DNA from: Trinickia mobilis
GTDB taxonomy: Bacteria; Pseudomonadota; Gammaproteobacteria; Burkholderiales; Burkholderiaceae
Assembly (NCBI RefSeq): GCF_017315705.1
Contig: NZ_JAFLRF010000004.1
Location: forward strand, 1-64,000
Direction: 5' to 3'
Length of the DNA: 64,000 bases
Shown: positions 1 through 8,940 of the stretch, piece after piece
Layout of the letters: the number at the start of each line of letters is the position of its first letter
Position numbering within the stretch: the stretch's first letter is position 1
Notes under the pieces: generated by a model
Told to the model about the DNA's origin: nothing
What the model saw: only the letters and a program-made list of their open reading frames with translations
The model's database searches: none
Translations under genes and position numbers: made by a program

Positions 1-203
1 CGATCCTGTCGGCGGTGATCTTCAACGCGCTGATCATCGTCGCGTTGATCCCGCTCGCGCTGAAGGGCGTGAAGTACCGGCCGCTGGGCGCTGCGTCGCT
101 GCTGCGCCGCAACCTGCTGATCTACGGTCTCGGCGGCATCCTGTTGCCGTTCCCGTTCATCAAACTGATCGATATGGTGCTGACGGCGTGCGGCTGGGCT
201 TGA
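1..203 (+). CDS. kdpB: Potassium-transporting ATPase subunit B, C-terminal end (partial)
   Basis: This is the 3' end of the catalytic P-type ATPase subunit of the Kdp high-affinity K+ uptake complex of the inner membrane; the gene begins before the window (frame starts at base 3). The visible 66 residues carry the KdpB tail: [13 protein letters not shown], then a [13 protein letters not shown] loop, [13 protein letters not shown] and a last membrane helix ending at a TGA. In the usual kdpFABCDE order kdpC and kdpD should follow; here the next gene is kdpE after only 67 bp. Identification is firm because the tail closely matches the known KdpB C-terminus. Confidence 0.9.
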   Translation, partial: ILSAVIFNALIIVALIPLALKGVKYRPLGAASLLRRNLLIYGLGGILLPFPFIKLIDMVLTACGWA

Positions 204-270
204 ACAAAGCGAACCCGCTCCGCTTCGCGAGGGCGGTCGCACCGGTCGCGGCACTCGGCGTGGCCACGCG

Positions 271-999
271 ATGAGCGAGCCGGCCGTCACCGTCGTGCTG
301 ATCGACGACGACAAATCCATTCGCCGTCTCGTCCATACGGTGCTGCTCGCGGACGGCATGGCCGTCGTCGAGGCGAAGACCGGCGAGCAAGGCTTGGCCC
401 TCGTGGCCGCGAAACGCCCCGATCTCGTCATCGTCGATCTCAGCCTGCCCGACATGGACGGCATGGACGTCATTCGCGACGTGCGCAATTGGTCGATGGT
501 GCCGGTGATGGTGCTGTCGGCGCGCAGCGGCGAAGAAGACAAAGTCGCCGCGCTCGACGCCGGCGCCGACGACTATCTGACCAAGCCGTTCGGCCACTCG
601 GAGCTCGTGGCGCGAATTCGCGCACGCGTGCGCCGGGGTGCCGGCGGCAGCGGCGGCGGATGGCGCGAGATCCATTTCGGCGCGGTCACGGTCGATCCCA
701 ATGCGCGCAAGGTCATGCGCGACAGCCAAATCATTCATCTGAGCCCGATCGAATACCGCCTGCTTTCGGCGCTCGTGCGTCAGGCGGGACGCGTGCTGAC
801 TCATCAACAGCTCATTCAGGAGGTATGGGGGCGGCCGCGCGCCGGCAACTTCCACAACTTGCGCATCTACATGGGACATCTGCGCAAGAAACTCGAGCGG
901 GACCCGGCGCAGCCCGAGCACATCATCACGGAGACGGGCGTGGGCTACCGGCTGGTAGGAGTCTTGGAAGCTCATCAATCGAACGAAGGTCTTCTCTGA
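271..999 (+). CDS. kdpE: KdpE-type response regulator
   Basis: OmpR/PhoB-class regulator of 242 residues, predicted to control kdp genes when phosphorylated by the sensor kinase KdpD. The receiver domain (about 1-120) has the acidic cluster DDD near residue 11, the phospho-acceptor in VIVDLSLPD, and the K of DDYLTKPFG. The C-terminal winged helix (about 130-235) contains LSPIEYRLLSALVRQAGRVLT and ends ITETGVGYRLVGV, typical of KdpE. It starts at ATG 271 inside an ATGA, 67 bp after kdpB. No kdpC or kdpD reading frame lies between them, so the kinase must be elsewhere or lost. No good ribosome binding site is visible, as expected if it was once translationally coupled. Confidence 0.9.
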   Translation: MSEPAVTVVLIDDDKSIRRLVHTVLLADGMAVVEAKTGEQGLALVAAKRPDLVIVDLSLPDMDGMDVIRDVRNWSMVPVMVLSARSGEEDKVAALDAGADDYLTKPFGHSELVARIRARVRRGAGGSGGGWREIHFGAVTVDPNARKVMRDSQIIHLSPIEYRLLSALVRQAGRVLTHQQLIQEVWGRPRAGNFHNLRIYMGHLRKKLERDPAQPEHIITETGVGYRLVGVLEAHQSNEGLL

Positions 1000-1473
1000 C
1001 ACGCCCTCTATAACAAAGCATTCCTAATCATTCTGGCGAGCGTGAATCGATACACGTTTACCACCTTTTTACTTGTCGGCGATTATCGCGCCAATTTACA
1101 ATGACAAGGTCTCAAATAAAGAGAGTGCATGCCATGTTCAGCCGATGTAGCCGACCCTCCAGGTCATTCACTGCCTAGCCGGCAGGACGTCCGCGCTCTA
1201 CTTTCTTTAGCCGCCGTCTTGCCAGCAGGCAAGCGGCGCGCGCCGCCATTTCCTTCCCGTGCACCTTTGTTAGCGCCATACGGACGCCGCGTTTGGGAAC
1301 GTCCGATCGGCACGTCGCCGCGAGCATGAACTCGCAGCCGCGTTCGAACGCGTCCGTTTGCGCCATCGCGCATGCGTCGCGCAGATGAACGCGCTCATTG
1401 AACACCGATAACGAACCACCGTTGCGAACGGTGCCCATTGCAGGTGCACGAACGCCATCCAGGGAAGCAAACC
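1000..1473. other. Intergenic region after kdpE
   Basis: No convincing gene. The sequence turns AT-rich around 1010-1120. A short stem CTTGCC-AGCA-GGCAAG sits at about 1219-1234 and could be a weak hairpin. Reading frames in 1129-1440 have no recognisable protein features and look like chance frames. Confidence 0.5.
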
Positions 1474-1710
1474 ATGAATTCGATTGAACGCCACGATCCG
1501 GTCGAAGGCGTGCTGCGCCTGAGCGCGCACGAAATGGCAACGCTCATGCTGTTGCGGGCGGCGCCCATCGACGCCAACCAGGCGACGCCCGACGTCAGGG
1601 CGCTTCGCAAGGCCGGCCTTGCAAAGCTCGTCGAATCCGACATCGGCAACTTGCAGTTTGTCATTTCGGCCAATGGCAATGCCGTACTCAGAGCGCTGGA
1701 AGCGGGATGA
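1474..1710 (+). CDS. Small hypothetical protein (78 aa)
   Basis: Not recognised as a named family. The frame is open from 1438, but the ATG at 1474 is preferred because AGGGA at 1461-1465 sits at good distance. The 78-residue product (MNSIERHDPVEGVLRLSAHEM...) is mostly helical, without signal peptide or membrane segment, and its C-terminal part (LRKAGLAKLVESDIGNLQFVI) resembles a small winged-helix-like or regulatory fold only vaguely. It precedes another small gene on the same strand by 68 bp and may be co-transcribed with it. Confidence 0.6.
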   Translation: MNSIERHDPVEGVLRLSAHEMATLMLLRAAPIDANQATPDVRALRKAGLAKLVESDIGNLQFVISANGNAVLRALEAG

Positions 1711-1778
1711 CTCCAGCACCTCGATCCAACCATTCATCCGACACACAACGTCTAACGACGCACCACCTGGGGTCAATC

Positions 1779-2150
1779 ATGTTTGAAATCGGCAAGGACT
1801 ATTCTCGCGAGTACATTCATTCGATCTGCGGCGGCAGCAAGCAAGCCTTTCTGCCGGTCAAGCGCGGCAAAGTCGTCGCTGCGTGCCTGCGTCCGGATCT
1901 CAATCCGCAAGCGCCCGAGGTCATCATCTGCGACGGCGGCGCCGCGGCCCGCGCCGCCGGGCGCACGCTTGCCCGACAGACCGACGCGATACCCGTATTC
2001 GTCAAGCGCGAGACCGACTCGTTTCGCTACGTCGGGCAATACACCGTGATCGAATCGCTCACTGCGCCTCTGGATTGCGCACCCTATGCGCGCAATACCA
2101 GCTTCACGGCCGCGCAGGTTTCGCGCGTCATCAAGCTGAAACGCTGCTAA
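1779..2150 (+). CDS. Small single-domain protein, tentatively SRA/YDG-like
   Basis: A 123-residue protein beginning MFEIGKDYSREYIHSICGGSKQ. The pattern GKDYSREYIHSICGGS-x5-LP, then LNPQAPEVIICDGG and a late IPVFVKRE...YVGQYTV recalls the SRA-like domain found with McrA-type nucleases, but no nuclease is attached or adjacent, so the function stays open. The ATG at 1779 is chosen over an upstream frame opening at 1707 because a CTGGGG sequence lies just before it and the conserved part starts there. A strong hairpin follows the stop at 2193. Confidence 0.6.
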   Translation: MFEIGKDYSREYIHSICGGSKQAFLPVKRGKVVAACLRPDLNPQAPEVIICDGGAAARAAGRTLARQTDAIPVFVKRETDSFRYVGQYTVIESLTAPLDCAPYARNTSFTAAQVSRVIKLKRC

Positions 2151-2192
2151 GGCTACGCTGAACACCTTTCTTTGCCATGCTAAATTCATAGT

Positions 2193-2223
2193 GAGGAGGC
2201 GCCGTAGTTGACGGCGCCTCCTC
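2193..2223. terminator. Perfect 13-bp hairpin after small gene
   Basis: GAGGAGGCGCCGT (2193-2205) and its exact complement (2211-2223) flank a 5-base loop. There is no T-run after it on the plus strand, so it would be a stem-only terminator or could also serve the minus-strand operon that ends at 2366. Confidence 0.6.
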
Positions 2224-2237
2224 CGACCATCACGCGC

Positions 2238-2271
2238 CCGAGGTGTTCGCACTAACGCGCGAACGCCTCGG
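2238..2271. terminator. Second hairpin, 13-bp arms with one mismatch
   Basis: CCGAGGTGTTCGC (2238-2250) pairs with 2259-2271 with one G/T-type mismatch. With the hairpin at 2193 it separates two converging transcription units. Confidence 0.5.
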
Positions 2272-2365
2272 TGTGGCGTGAACATCGTTCCCGGCAAGCC
2301 GCGTTGCCTGAACAAGGACGATATCCAGTCCCGCGCGCACCTCACCGTCAACGTGGCCCCAAGGT

Positions 2366-3070
2366 TCAGCGAGTGCGTCGCCATGCTTCATAGCGCTGCC
2401 GGCTCTGTTCGTTTGGAGGATACAGTCCGATCAGCGGCGATCCGCGATCCACTTCCTCCATGATCCAACCCTCCAGTTGCTCCTGCTCGACGCCGGCCTC
2501 GGCGATTTCCTCGACAAGTGCCGCCGGCACAACGATCGCGCCGTCGTCATCGGCCACGATCACGTCGCCGGGAAACACCGCAACACCTCCACATCCGATC
2601 GGCTGTTGCCAGTTGACGAACGTCAGGCCGCTGACCGACGGAGGTGCAGCAGTACCCTGTGACCAAACAGGCAGTCCAGTCCCGAGCACTCCGGCAACGT
2701 CACGCACCACACCGTCCGTAATCAATGCCGTGACGTCGCGCTTTCGCATCCGGGCGCACAGAATATCGCCGAAGATGCCGGCGTCTGTAATGCCCATGGC
2801 ATCAACAACTGCGATGCAGCCCTCTGGCATTGCTTCGATGGCCGCCCGCGTCGAAGTCGGCGACGACCACGACTCCGGCGTCGCCAAATCTTCTCGGGCG
2901 GGCACAAATCGCAGTGTGAATGCTTTACCGACAACACGTCGACCTGTCGGTCGCAACGGCCGGGCACCCCGAATCCAAACGTTGCGCAACCCCTTCTTGA
3001 GCAGCAAGGTTGTCAAGGTCGCCGTGGTGACGGACGACAACCGTTCAATAATGTCAATGCGCAGTGTCAT
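2366..3070 (-). CDS. RraA-like / HMG-type aldolase family protein
   Basis: Member of the RraA fold family, which includes 4-hydroxy-4-methyl-2-oxoglutarate aldolases releasing pyruvate and the RNase E inhibitor RraA. Seen: GCIAVVDAMGITDAGIFGDILCAR, the TDGVVRD motif expected at the active site (aldolase members use GxxxD and RD residues), and a C-terminal GDVIVADDDGAIVVP strand. ATG 3070 is preferred over 3100 because GGGAG precedes it. It is the last gene of the LacI-controlled operon; there it most likely cleaves the 2-keto acid made by the upstream dehydratase rather than acting on RNase E. Substrate is inference. Confidence 0.8.
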   Translation of the reverse strand: MTLRIDIIERLSSVTTATLTTLLLKKGLRNVWIRGARPLRPTGRRVVGKAFTLRFVPAREDLATPESWSSPTSTRAAIEAMPEGCIAVVDAMGITDAGIFGDILCARMRKRDVTALITDGVVRDVAGVLGTGLPVWSQGTAAPPSVSGLTFVNWQQPIGCGGVAVFPGDVIVADDDGAIVVPAALVEEIAEAGVEQEQLEGWIMEEVDRGSPLIGLYPPNEQSRQRYEAWRRTR

Positions 3071-3115
3071 GGTGTTGATCTCCCGTTGTGCCTTCCACAA
3101 ATGTAAGTAGTCGCC

Positions 3116-4522
3116 TCATGTGCTGGCAATCAATCCACCGTCAACGCGAATAACGCTGCCAGTAACATAGGACGCTCGCTCGCTGGCGAGAAACGCGACC
3201 ACGTCCGCATATTCGGTCGGGCGGCCATAGCGGGCGACCGGAATTGATTGCGTACTCTCTTGTTCGACCGACTCGACTGTCCGGTTTTCGCGTGCAGCCT
3301 TCGCCTCGTCTAACTGCCTGATACGGTCCGTGGCGATTCTGCCCGGGATGACCACGTTGGCCGTGACTCCGTCGCGAGAGACTTCCCTAGCCAATGTCTT
3401 CGACCAACCGAGCAGCGACATGCGCAACGTATTTGAGATACCGAGGCTCGGAATAGGCGCCACTACGCCAGACGAGGTGCTTGTGATAATCCGCCCCCAG
3501 CCCTTCGCTCGCATGAGCGGCAGGACGCGGTCCGAAATTGCAATCACCGACAGCACCATCGATTGGAAATGTGCTGTCCACGTGTCAATAGACTGCCCGT
3601 GTGCGGTGCTAGGTGGAGGACCACCGGTATTGTTGATGAGGATGTCAACCGAGCCTAAGGTCTGCTTAATGTGTTCCACATGCGCGTCGTGACGGCCATT
3701 CGCTGCGCCGTACGCAACATTCGTTACCGAGCGACCTTGCGGTGGAACGACACGGAGCGTAGGCTCGCCGAATGCGTCAAATATCCAGACGCATCCCAGG
3801 CCAATGTGCGCGACCGCCAGGCCGCCCTCGGCGTCCAAGGCCATGCCGTCTGGACCGACACCACCCGATAACCTGATGAAGGCGCCAACCTTCGACACGC
3901 GACCGTCGCGCAACATAGGCATCCGCCATACCGCGTTGTCACGTGTGACCGCGACGTAGACGGCAGTCTCCTCATGATTCAGGACTATCCCGTTCGGGCT
4001 GGGAATGCCCGTCATGAGGCGGTCCAGCTTGCCATTGGCACGCAGTCGGTAGACCGAGCCGCTTGGGTCCTGCAGGCCCGTCTGACCTTGATCGGTGAAG
4101 TACAGGTCGCCGCCTGTCGAGAAGCAAAGATCGTTCACGCCTTTGAACGGCCGGCCGTCGTTGTCGCTCACGCACAGCGGCCCGACCGCGCCGGTGTCAG
4201 GGTCCAGTTGCAGAATCCCATGCTGATGATCCGCCACGAAGATCCGACCGTCTCGGTGGATCTTCAAACCGTTTGGCTGACCGTCATATTCGGCTATCAG
4301 CGTGAACTCGCCCGCCGGCGATATCCGAAAGATTCGTCCGAACGGCACATCGACAACATAGAGATTACCCGCGATGTCAAATGATGGCCCCTCGAGAAGG
4401 GAATGCCGACAAGCGCCTCGTTCGTTCACAGCGAGCCATGGACTGGATGTCGATGTCTTGCGGAAGGTGTTCGGCAAGCGCGCGAATACCTCGGCACACC
4501 TGAGAGTGGGGGGAGCAAACAT
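3116..4522 (-). CDS. SMP-30/gluconolactonase fused to a headless SDR
   Basis: Chimeric frame. Counting from the most upstream in-frame start (4648), residues 43-318 are an SMP-30/lactonase beta-propeller (LLEGPSFDIAGNLYVVD, PNGLKIHRDGRIFVADH, GVNDLCFSTGGDLYFTD, PSPNGIVLN) cut just before its last strands. Residues about 320-510 are the C-terminal three quarters of an SDR (VDILINNTGGPPP, GRIITSTSSGV, YVTGSVIRVDGG). The SDR nucleotide-binding TGxxxGIG segment is missing, and the SDR catalytic Tyr/Lys positions read GISNTLRM, as in the degenerate 3-oxoacyl-ACP-reductase-like subgroup. The join near 3690-3700 looks like an in-frame deletion between two former neighbours. The start at 4522 (MFAPPTLR) fits family length; the frame is open to 4648. 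The lactonase half may still work. Confidence 0.8.
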   Translation of the reverse strand: MFAPPTLRCAEVFARLPNTFRKTSTSSPWLAVNERGACRHSLLEGPSFDIAGNLYVVDVPFGRIFRISPAGEFTLIAEYDGQPNGLKIHRDGRIFVADHQHGILQLDPDTGAVGPLCVSDNDGRPFKGVNDLCFSTGGDLYFTDQGQTGLQDPSGSVYRLRANGKLDRLMTGIPSPNGIVLNHEETAVYVAVTRDNAVWRMPMLRDGRVSKVGAFIRLSGGVGPDGMALDAEGGLAVAHIGLGCVWIFDAFGEPTLRVVPPQGRSVTNVAYGAANGRHDAHVEHIKQTLGSVDILINNTGGPPPSTAHGQSIDTWTAHFQSMVLSVIAISDRVLPLMRAKGWGRIITSTSSGVVAPIPSLGISNTLRMSLLGWSKTLAREVSRDGVTANVVIPGRIATDRIRQLDEAKAARENRTVESVEQESTQSIPVARYGRPTEYADVVAFLASERASYVTGSVIRVDGGLIAST

Positions 4523-4658
4523 GGATTGGTTGATCTGTCGAAAAAAGTTGGGCTTACCTTGGCGGATGGGACCGCCACAGCGTCTCGTGCGGGTTATGAC
4601 GACATCCACCGACGGCGGCATTGCATTGGGTTGGTGCGGCGTGGTCAAAACCTACGCG

Positions 4659-5471
4659 TCACGGAATATCGTCGAACGCTCCGTCGAATTCTGCGGTGCA
4701 AAACGGACCACCTTGAAACCACTGCCCGATCCCCTCCTCGACATCCGCGCTCTCAAGTACCTCCTGCAAATATTCTTCGGCGTTGTCCCGGGGCACATAG
4801 CCAATCCGTTCGGCACCGGGGTTCGCATACCAAGCGCGTCTATTAGCCGAAATACCGTAGACCACCTCGAAATGAACTTCGTCGGCTTCGAGGCTGCACA
4901 GCACTAGCTGCACCATGTCTGCGGGGCTGATCCAGAGGCTCAGCATGCGCGTATTGGTTGGACGCGGACGAAACTGGCCTATGCGCAGACATACTGTCTC
5001 GATCCCGTATTTGTCAGCGTACATTCGGGCGATTGCCTCACCAAATACTTTTGATACGCCGTAGCGACTGTCGGGGCGCATCGGGTCGTCGGGGCCGACG
5101 ACCCGCGTGCGCCGGTGGAAACCGACGACATGGTTCGAACTCGCGTATACCACCCGCTTAACGCCGGCCCGTCTTGCCGCCTCATACACGTTAAAGGTGC
5201 CGACAATGTTTGCAGGAAGCAAAGCGTCCCAGTTGTCCTCGATCGGGATCCCCCCGAGATGGACAACCGCTTCCATATCCCGCATCAAAAGCTCAACGGC
5301 GGCGAAATCAGACAGGTCGGCAACCTCCACTTCCTCTCCTGGCCCGATGTCGTCCATCTGTTGGATGTCAGACCAGCGCAGGCGTGGGTAGCGTCCTCGA
5401 AGCCCTGCACGAAGCTCACGTCCGATACCGCCCGCCGCACCTGTGACCAGAACACCTCCATAGGATCGCAT
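4659..5471 (-). CDS. NAD-dependent epimerase/dehydratase, uronate dehydrogenase-like
   Basis: Extended SDR of 270 residues. The Rossmann motif TGAAGGIG is at 10-17 and the catalytic pair at Y137-x3-K141 in RYGVSKVFGE with Ser111/112 upstream. The sequence pattern (HLGGIPIEDNW, NIVGTFNVYEAARRAG, LRIGQFRPRPTN) is that of bacterial uronate dehydrogenases, which oxidise glucuronate/galacturonate to the aldarolactone with NAD+. ATG 5471 is chosen over the longer frame to 5522 because GGAGG precedes it. In this operon it would supply a lactone for the SMP-30 half downstream and an aldarate for the enolase-family dehydratase upstream. Confidence 0.8.
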   Translation of the reverse strand: MRSYGGVLVTGAAGGIGRELRAGLRGRYPRLRWSDIQQMDDIGPGEEVEVADLSDFAAVELLMRDMEAVVHLGGIPIEDNWDALLPANIVGTFNVYEAARRAGVKRVVYASSNHVVGFHRRTRVVGPDDPMRPDSRYGVSKVFGEAIARMYADKYGIETVCLRIGQFRPRPTNTRMLSLWISPADMVQLVLCSLEADEVHFEVVYGISANRRAWYANPGAERIGYVPRDNAEEYLQEVLESADVEEGIGQWFQGGPFCTAEFDGAFDDIP

Positions 5472-5555
5472 TTCCGATGTCCTCCGATAGTCGTAATCGG
5501 CCCGTTCCTCGATGAAACGCACCGACCCAAGGGTGTTGTCAGAACGACTCAGTGC

Positions 5556-6677
5556 TTAGCACCACACATCTGCTTCAAAGGCAGCGATCGCCTTGTCTTC
5601 AAAGCGGTAGCCCAGACCGTGCTCCGTCGGCAGACGCAATTGACCTTCCACGATCTCCAATTGCCGGTCGATCAGGCGTCGGAAATTCAACACCTTGTCG
5701 TCTGGGAAAAACTCGACGAATTGTCCATTCGCACTTGATGCGACCAGATGAATGTGCAGATCATGGAACCAGTGAGGACACATCGTTACGCCATAGCAGT
5801 CCGCCAGCGCCGCGATACGACGGAACTCCGTAATGCCGCCGCACACCGCAGCATCAGTTTGCAGGATTGCGGCTGCGCGCTTGTCCAGCAATTCCTTGAA
5901 GCGCCACCGTCCCGCCTCGATCTCGCCAGTCGCTACCGGGATACTAATGCGTGAAGCGAGGGTTGCATGATTGTCGATCTGATCGGGACTGAAAGGTTCT
6001 TCGATCCAGTATGGGTCGTGCTCCGTATAGCGGTCTATGTAACGCAGTGCCGTCGGAACGTCCTGCCATGCATTGTTGGCATCAAGCAGCAGGAGGACAT
6101 CGGGCCCGATGGCCTCACGAGCCGCCTTGATGCGTGCCGATTCAAATCGCAGGTCCCCGCGACCGACCTTCATCTTTACCGCCTTGAAGCCGAGGGCGAC
6201 ATAGCCGGCGAGTTCCTCCCCGAGCATTTCCGGTGTCTTGCCCTCAAGGTAATAGCCGCCGCTTGCATACGCCGGCACCCTGGAATCGTATGAAGCGCCC
6301 AGGTATTTGTAGAGCGGAATCGACGCGTGACGTGCATTGCGATCCCACAATGCAATGTCGACGATACTGATAGCACGCATCACTGACCCCGTGCGACCGT
6401 GTAGCAAGCCCTCCTGGTACATCTCCTTCCACAGCAACTCCGTTTCGTGCGCATCCCGGCCTACGATCAGCGGCGCAATAAGATTGCGCACTGCTTCGGT
6501 GACCAACCCGCCGCCTTTGTGACCACTGTAGCAATGGCCAATACCCTCCAGTCCGTCGTCGGTGCGCACCTTGACCAGCGTGTATTCGCGCGCATGGACT
6601 TCGCGCCTCGCAAATGCAGTTGCCCGATCCAGCGGAACCTTGACTGTACGAGCGACGATCGACTCAATTTTCGACAT
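5556..6677 (-). CDS. Mandelate racemase/muconate lactonizing family enzyme (sugar-acid dehydratase-like)
   Basis: Enolase-superfamily protein of 373 residues. The capping domain is about 1-125, the barrel 130-350. Visible active-site residues: K168-M-K170, metal ligands D199 (LLDAN), E226/E227 (WIEEP) and E252 (TGEIE), D275 and His302 in CPHWFHD, which gives the KxK/His-Asp dyad of the mandelate racemase subgroup. Such enzymes often dehydrate aldarates or aldonates to 2-keto-3-deoxy acids. Neighbouring uronate dehydrogenase-like and lactonase genes support an aldarate dehydratase. The exact sugar acid cannot be read from the sequence. Confidence 0.85.
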   Translation of the reverse strand: MSKIESIVARTVKVPLDRATAFARREVHAREYTLVKVRTDDGLEGIGHCYSGHKGGGLVTEAVRNLIAPLIVGRDAHETELLWKEMYQEGLLHGRTGSVMRAISIVDIALWDRNARHASIPLYKYLGASYDSRVPAYASGGYYLEGKTPEMLGEELAGYVALGFKAVKMKVGRGDLRFESARIKAAREAIGPDVLLLLDANNAWQDVPTALRYIDRYTEHDPYWIEEPFSPDQIDNHATLASRISIPVATGEIEAGRWRFKELLDKRAAAILQTDAAVCGGITEFRRIAALADCYGVTMCPHWFHDLHIHLVASSANGQFVEFFPDDKVLNFRRLIDRQLEIVEGQLRLPTEHGLGYRFEDKAIAAFEADVWC

Positions 6678-6746
6678 AATTTTTTCTCTACTAAGTATAA
6701 CTAAGTTACGAATGTTAATGAAATGTGTTATGGAGCGTCGCGCGCT

Positions 6747-7748
6747 TCAAGTGTCGATCGCGCGTACTTCGTAACGCCCAAAGGCATCAATCATCGACCG
6801 CAGCACCGCAGGCGCGTCGACCTCGTCGATCCACAGCGCATTCACGTTCCGCCCACTACGGCGGTCCAAGTCAACAACCGTCATGCCGAGCGTCAGTTCG
6901 GAATCGATAGACACAGCAACGTTCGCCGGCTTTCCGCGAAACACCGTGCGATCAAGCAAATAGGCAATTACACATGGATCGTTGAGCGTCGTCTTGTCCG
7001 CAGAATAGCCGTACACATCCATCCGCCGCCGGTTGAAATACGTCAGAAGGCGATGGCCCATTCGCGCCACATCGCTCTTTAGGCGGCCCATTTCTTCCAG
7101 CACCTGCTCGGATATAATCACCTGACTAGTAGCATCGAGGCTGATTACCGTCAGCGAAAGCCCGCTATCGATTACGACATGCGCTGCATGGGGATCGCAC
7201 AATACGTTGAAGGTCGCGCAAGGCGAAACGTTACCTCCCGCACGACGCGCGCCGCCCATAAAGACGACTTCCTTGATCTTGCCGGCGACCTCGGGCGCCT
7301 TTATCAAGGCCATGGCAATGTTGGTCAACGGCGCGAGGCAGACGAGCGTGACCGGCTCGGATGCAGTCGTCAGCGTTTGAATGAGAAAGTCCACCGCATG
7401 TTGCGCGGATTCAGCCGGAAGAGAGCTTGCCAGCGCCGATCGCTCCGGCAGCCCATCGAGCCCACTTTCGCCATGGAACGCCGTCGCGTCCACAAAACGA
7501 CGCACGAGTGGGCGTGAGCAGCCACGCCGGACGGGCACATTCGGACGTCTACCCAGTGCGCAGATGATGCTCGCGTTCTCACTCGTGAATCCGGCGCTCG
7601 CATTTCCGGCAACGGTGGTCACACCAAGAACGTCCAGTGCCTCAGGCATCGCCAGCGCCATCAATATGGCGATGGCGTCGTCATGGCCCGGGTCGCAGTC
7701 GATGATGATTCGCTCCGGAGGGCCACTCACATTAGACGTGGTTAGCAC
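6747..7748 (-). CDS. Inosine/uridine-preferring nucleoside hydrolase family protein
   Basis: IunH-type N-ribohydrolase. The calcium-binding signature DCDPGHDDAIAIL is near the N-terminus, followed by VTTVAGNAS, VFMGGA and the late NDPCVIAYLL aspartate. The frame is open to 7877, but GTG 7748 is preferred: GGAG sits 8 bp upstream and the start then falls 16 bp after the preceding transporter gene, giving 333 residues, the normal family size. In an operon otherwise for sugar acids it may act on an imported glycoside or nucleoside that yields ribose or another sugar; that is inference. Confidence 0.85.
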   Translation of the reverse strand: MLTTSNVSGPPERIIIDCDPGHDDAIAILMALAMPEALDVLGVTTVAGNASAGFTSENASIICALGRRPNVPVRRGCSRPLVRRFVDATAFHGESGLDGLPERSALASSLPAESAQHAVDFLIQTLTTASEPVTLVCLAPLTNIAMALIKAPEVAGKIKEVVFMGGARRAGGNVSPCATFNVLCDPHAAHVVIDSGLSLTVISLDATSQVIISEQVLEEMGRLKSDVARMGHRLLTYFNRRRMDVYGYSADKTTLNDPCVIAYLLDRTVFRGKPANVAVSIDSELTLGMTVVDLDRRSGRNVNALWIDEVDAPAVLRSMIDAFGRYEVRAIDT

Positions 7749-7764
7749 GGCACAGGCTCCAGAT

Positions 7765-8886
7765 TCACGACGAAATGATATCGAGATACTTTGCTTCGGC
7801 TTCAGCAAGATGGTCCCTATACCACGCCTCATTGATCGGGATCTGCCGCGCAAGGTTCTTTGCTTGGCTTGGATCAAAGGGCTTAAGGTTGTCGGGGATC
7901 AACGCCGCAGCGGCGGGATTGCTCGGTCCCATCCCGATGATCTTGAACAGCTCGGCCTGACTTTGCGGCTCAAGCGCAAGGCGGATGAATTCCATCGCTT
8001 TTTGCTTGCCCGCCGGATTCCCTTTTGGCACAACCCATACGGCGGGCGCGACCACGCCGCCGTCCCAAATCCAGTCGATCTGCCCGTTTGATTCGAGTCT
8101 CAGAACATTCGTCCGGTTGTGCCACATGTTCCCCATCGACACTTCACCTTGGCGAAAGAGGTCTTCGCTCTGCGCACCGGTTTTCCAGAAAATCGCGTGC
8201 TCGCGTATCTCCTTGATTTTTTCGAGCGCACGCGGGAGGTCGATTGGATAGATCTTCGAGGGAGGTACACCATCGGCAAGCAAGGCGCATTCGAGCTGGC
8301 CGACGCACGAGCCGCGCAAAGCTCGCTTGCCCGGGAAGTCCTTGAAGTTCCAGAAATCCTTCCAGGACGTTGGTTGATGCCCCTTGAGCTGCGTCTTGTT
8401 GAACGCGAGTACGTAGGAAAAAATGTAGTTACAAACCGCCCATGGGTATTGATATTCAGGCTTTACCTTGTTGCCAACTATTGCGTAGTCGATCGGTTCG
8501 AGCAGATTTGCGTTGCCTAACATGAGCGCGGGTCCTACGGTTGCGTCACAGACGTCCCAGGCAACTTTCCGAGCTTCGACCATAGCCCGGATCTTCCCGG
8601 GGGTCGGGCCGCTACCATCGATGACAAGTTTGACCCCAGTCTGTTGTCGCACCGCCTCACCCCAAACTTTGATAAAGGCCTCTGCTGCTGGTCCGCCCCA
8701 GTTCGCAACCACCAACTCTTCGGAGGGCGCCGCGCCCGCCTCACCGATGCCCACAGCGGCAAGCCCAAGCCCCGCCAACGCGCCGAGGAAGTGTCGCCGG
8801 CCGATCCCGTCGTTATCACCGCAGCCAAGGGGCTTGGCAATCTCTTTTGTCCTATCTGCAGGTATGGTTTTCATTGTCCGTCCCAT
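7765..8886 (-). CDS. ABC transporter periplasmic substrate-binding protein (PotD/family 1-like)
   Basis: Extracellular solute-binding protein of 373 residues exported by a Tat-type signal: RRHFLGALAGLGLAAV near residues 30-45 with cleavage after about GAGAAP. The mature part shows LVVANWGGPAAEAF, the PYSWKDFWN-like SWKDFWNFKDFPGKRA block and VVPKGNPAGKQKAMEFI, typical of polyamine/opine-type binding proteins. A second in-frame ATG lies 4 codons in (8874). The two permeases and ATPase that complete the importer lie upstream in the operon. The ligand is not evident. Confidence 0.87.
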   Translation of the reverse strand: MGRTMKTIPADRTKEIAKPLGCGDNDGIGRRHFLGALAGLGLAAVGIGEAGAAPSEELVVANWGGPAAEAFIKVWGEAVRQQTGVKLVIDGSGPTPGKIRAMVEARKVAWDVCDATVGPALMLGNANLLEPIDYAIVGNKVKPEYQYPWAVCNYIFSYVLAFNKTQLKGHQPTSWKDFWNFKDFPGKRALRGSCVGQLECALLADGVPPSKIYPIDLPRALEKIKEIREHAIFWKTGAQSEDLFRQGEVSMGNMWHNRTNVLRLESNGQIDWIWDGGVVAPAVWVVPKGNPAGKQKAMEFIRLALEPQSQAELFKIIGMGPSNPAAAALIPDNLKPFDPSQAKNLARQIPINEAWYRDHLAEAEAKYLDIISS

Positions 8887-8940
8887 TAAAGATATGGCTT
8901 CGATATCTAGGCGGCAGCAGCCCTGCTGCGGGCTGCCGCG

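Noticed and set aside
200-274. Short frame between kdpB and kdpE ending at the kdpE start (ARAVAPVAALGVATR)
   Set aside because: Considered as a KdpC or KdpD remnant because of the ATGA overlap, but the residues do not clearly match either.
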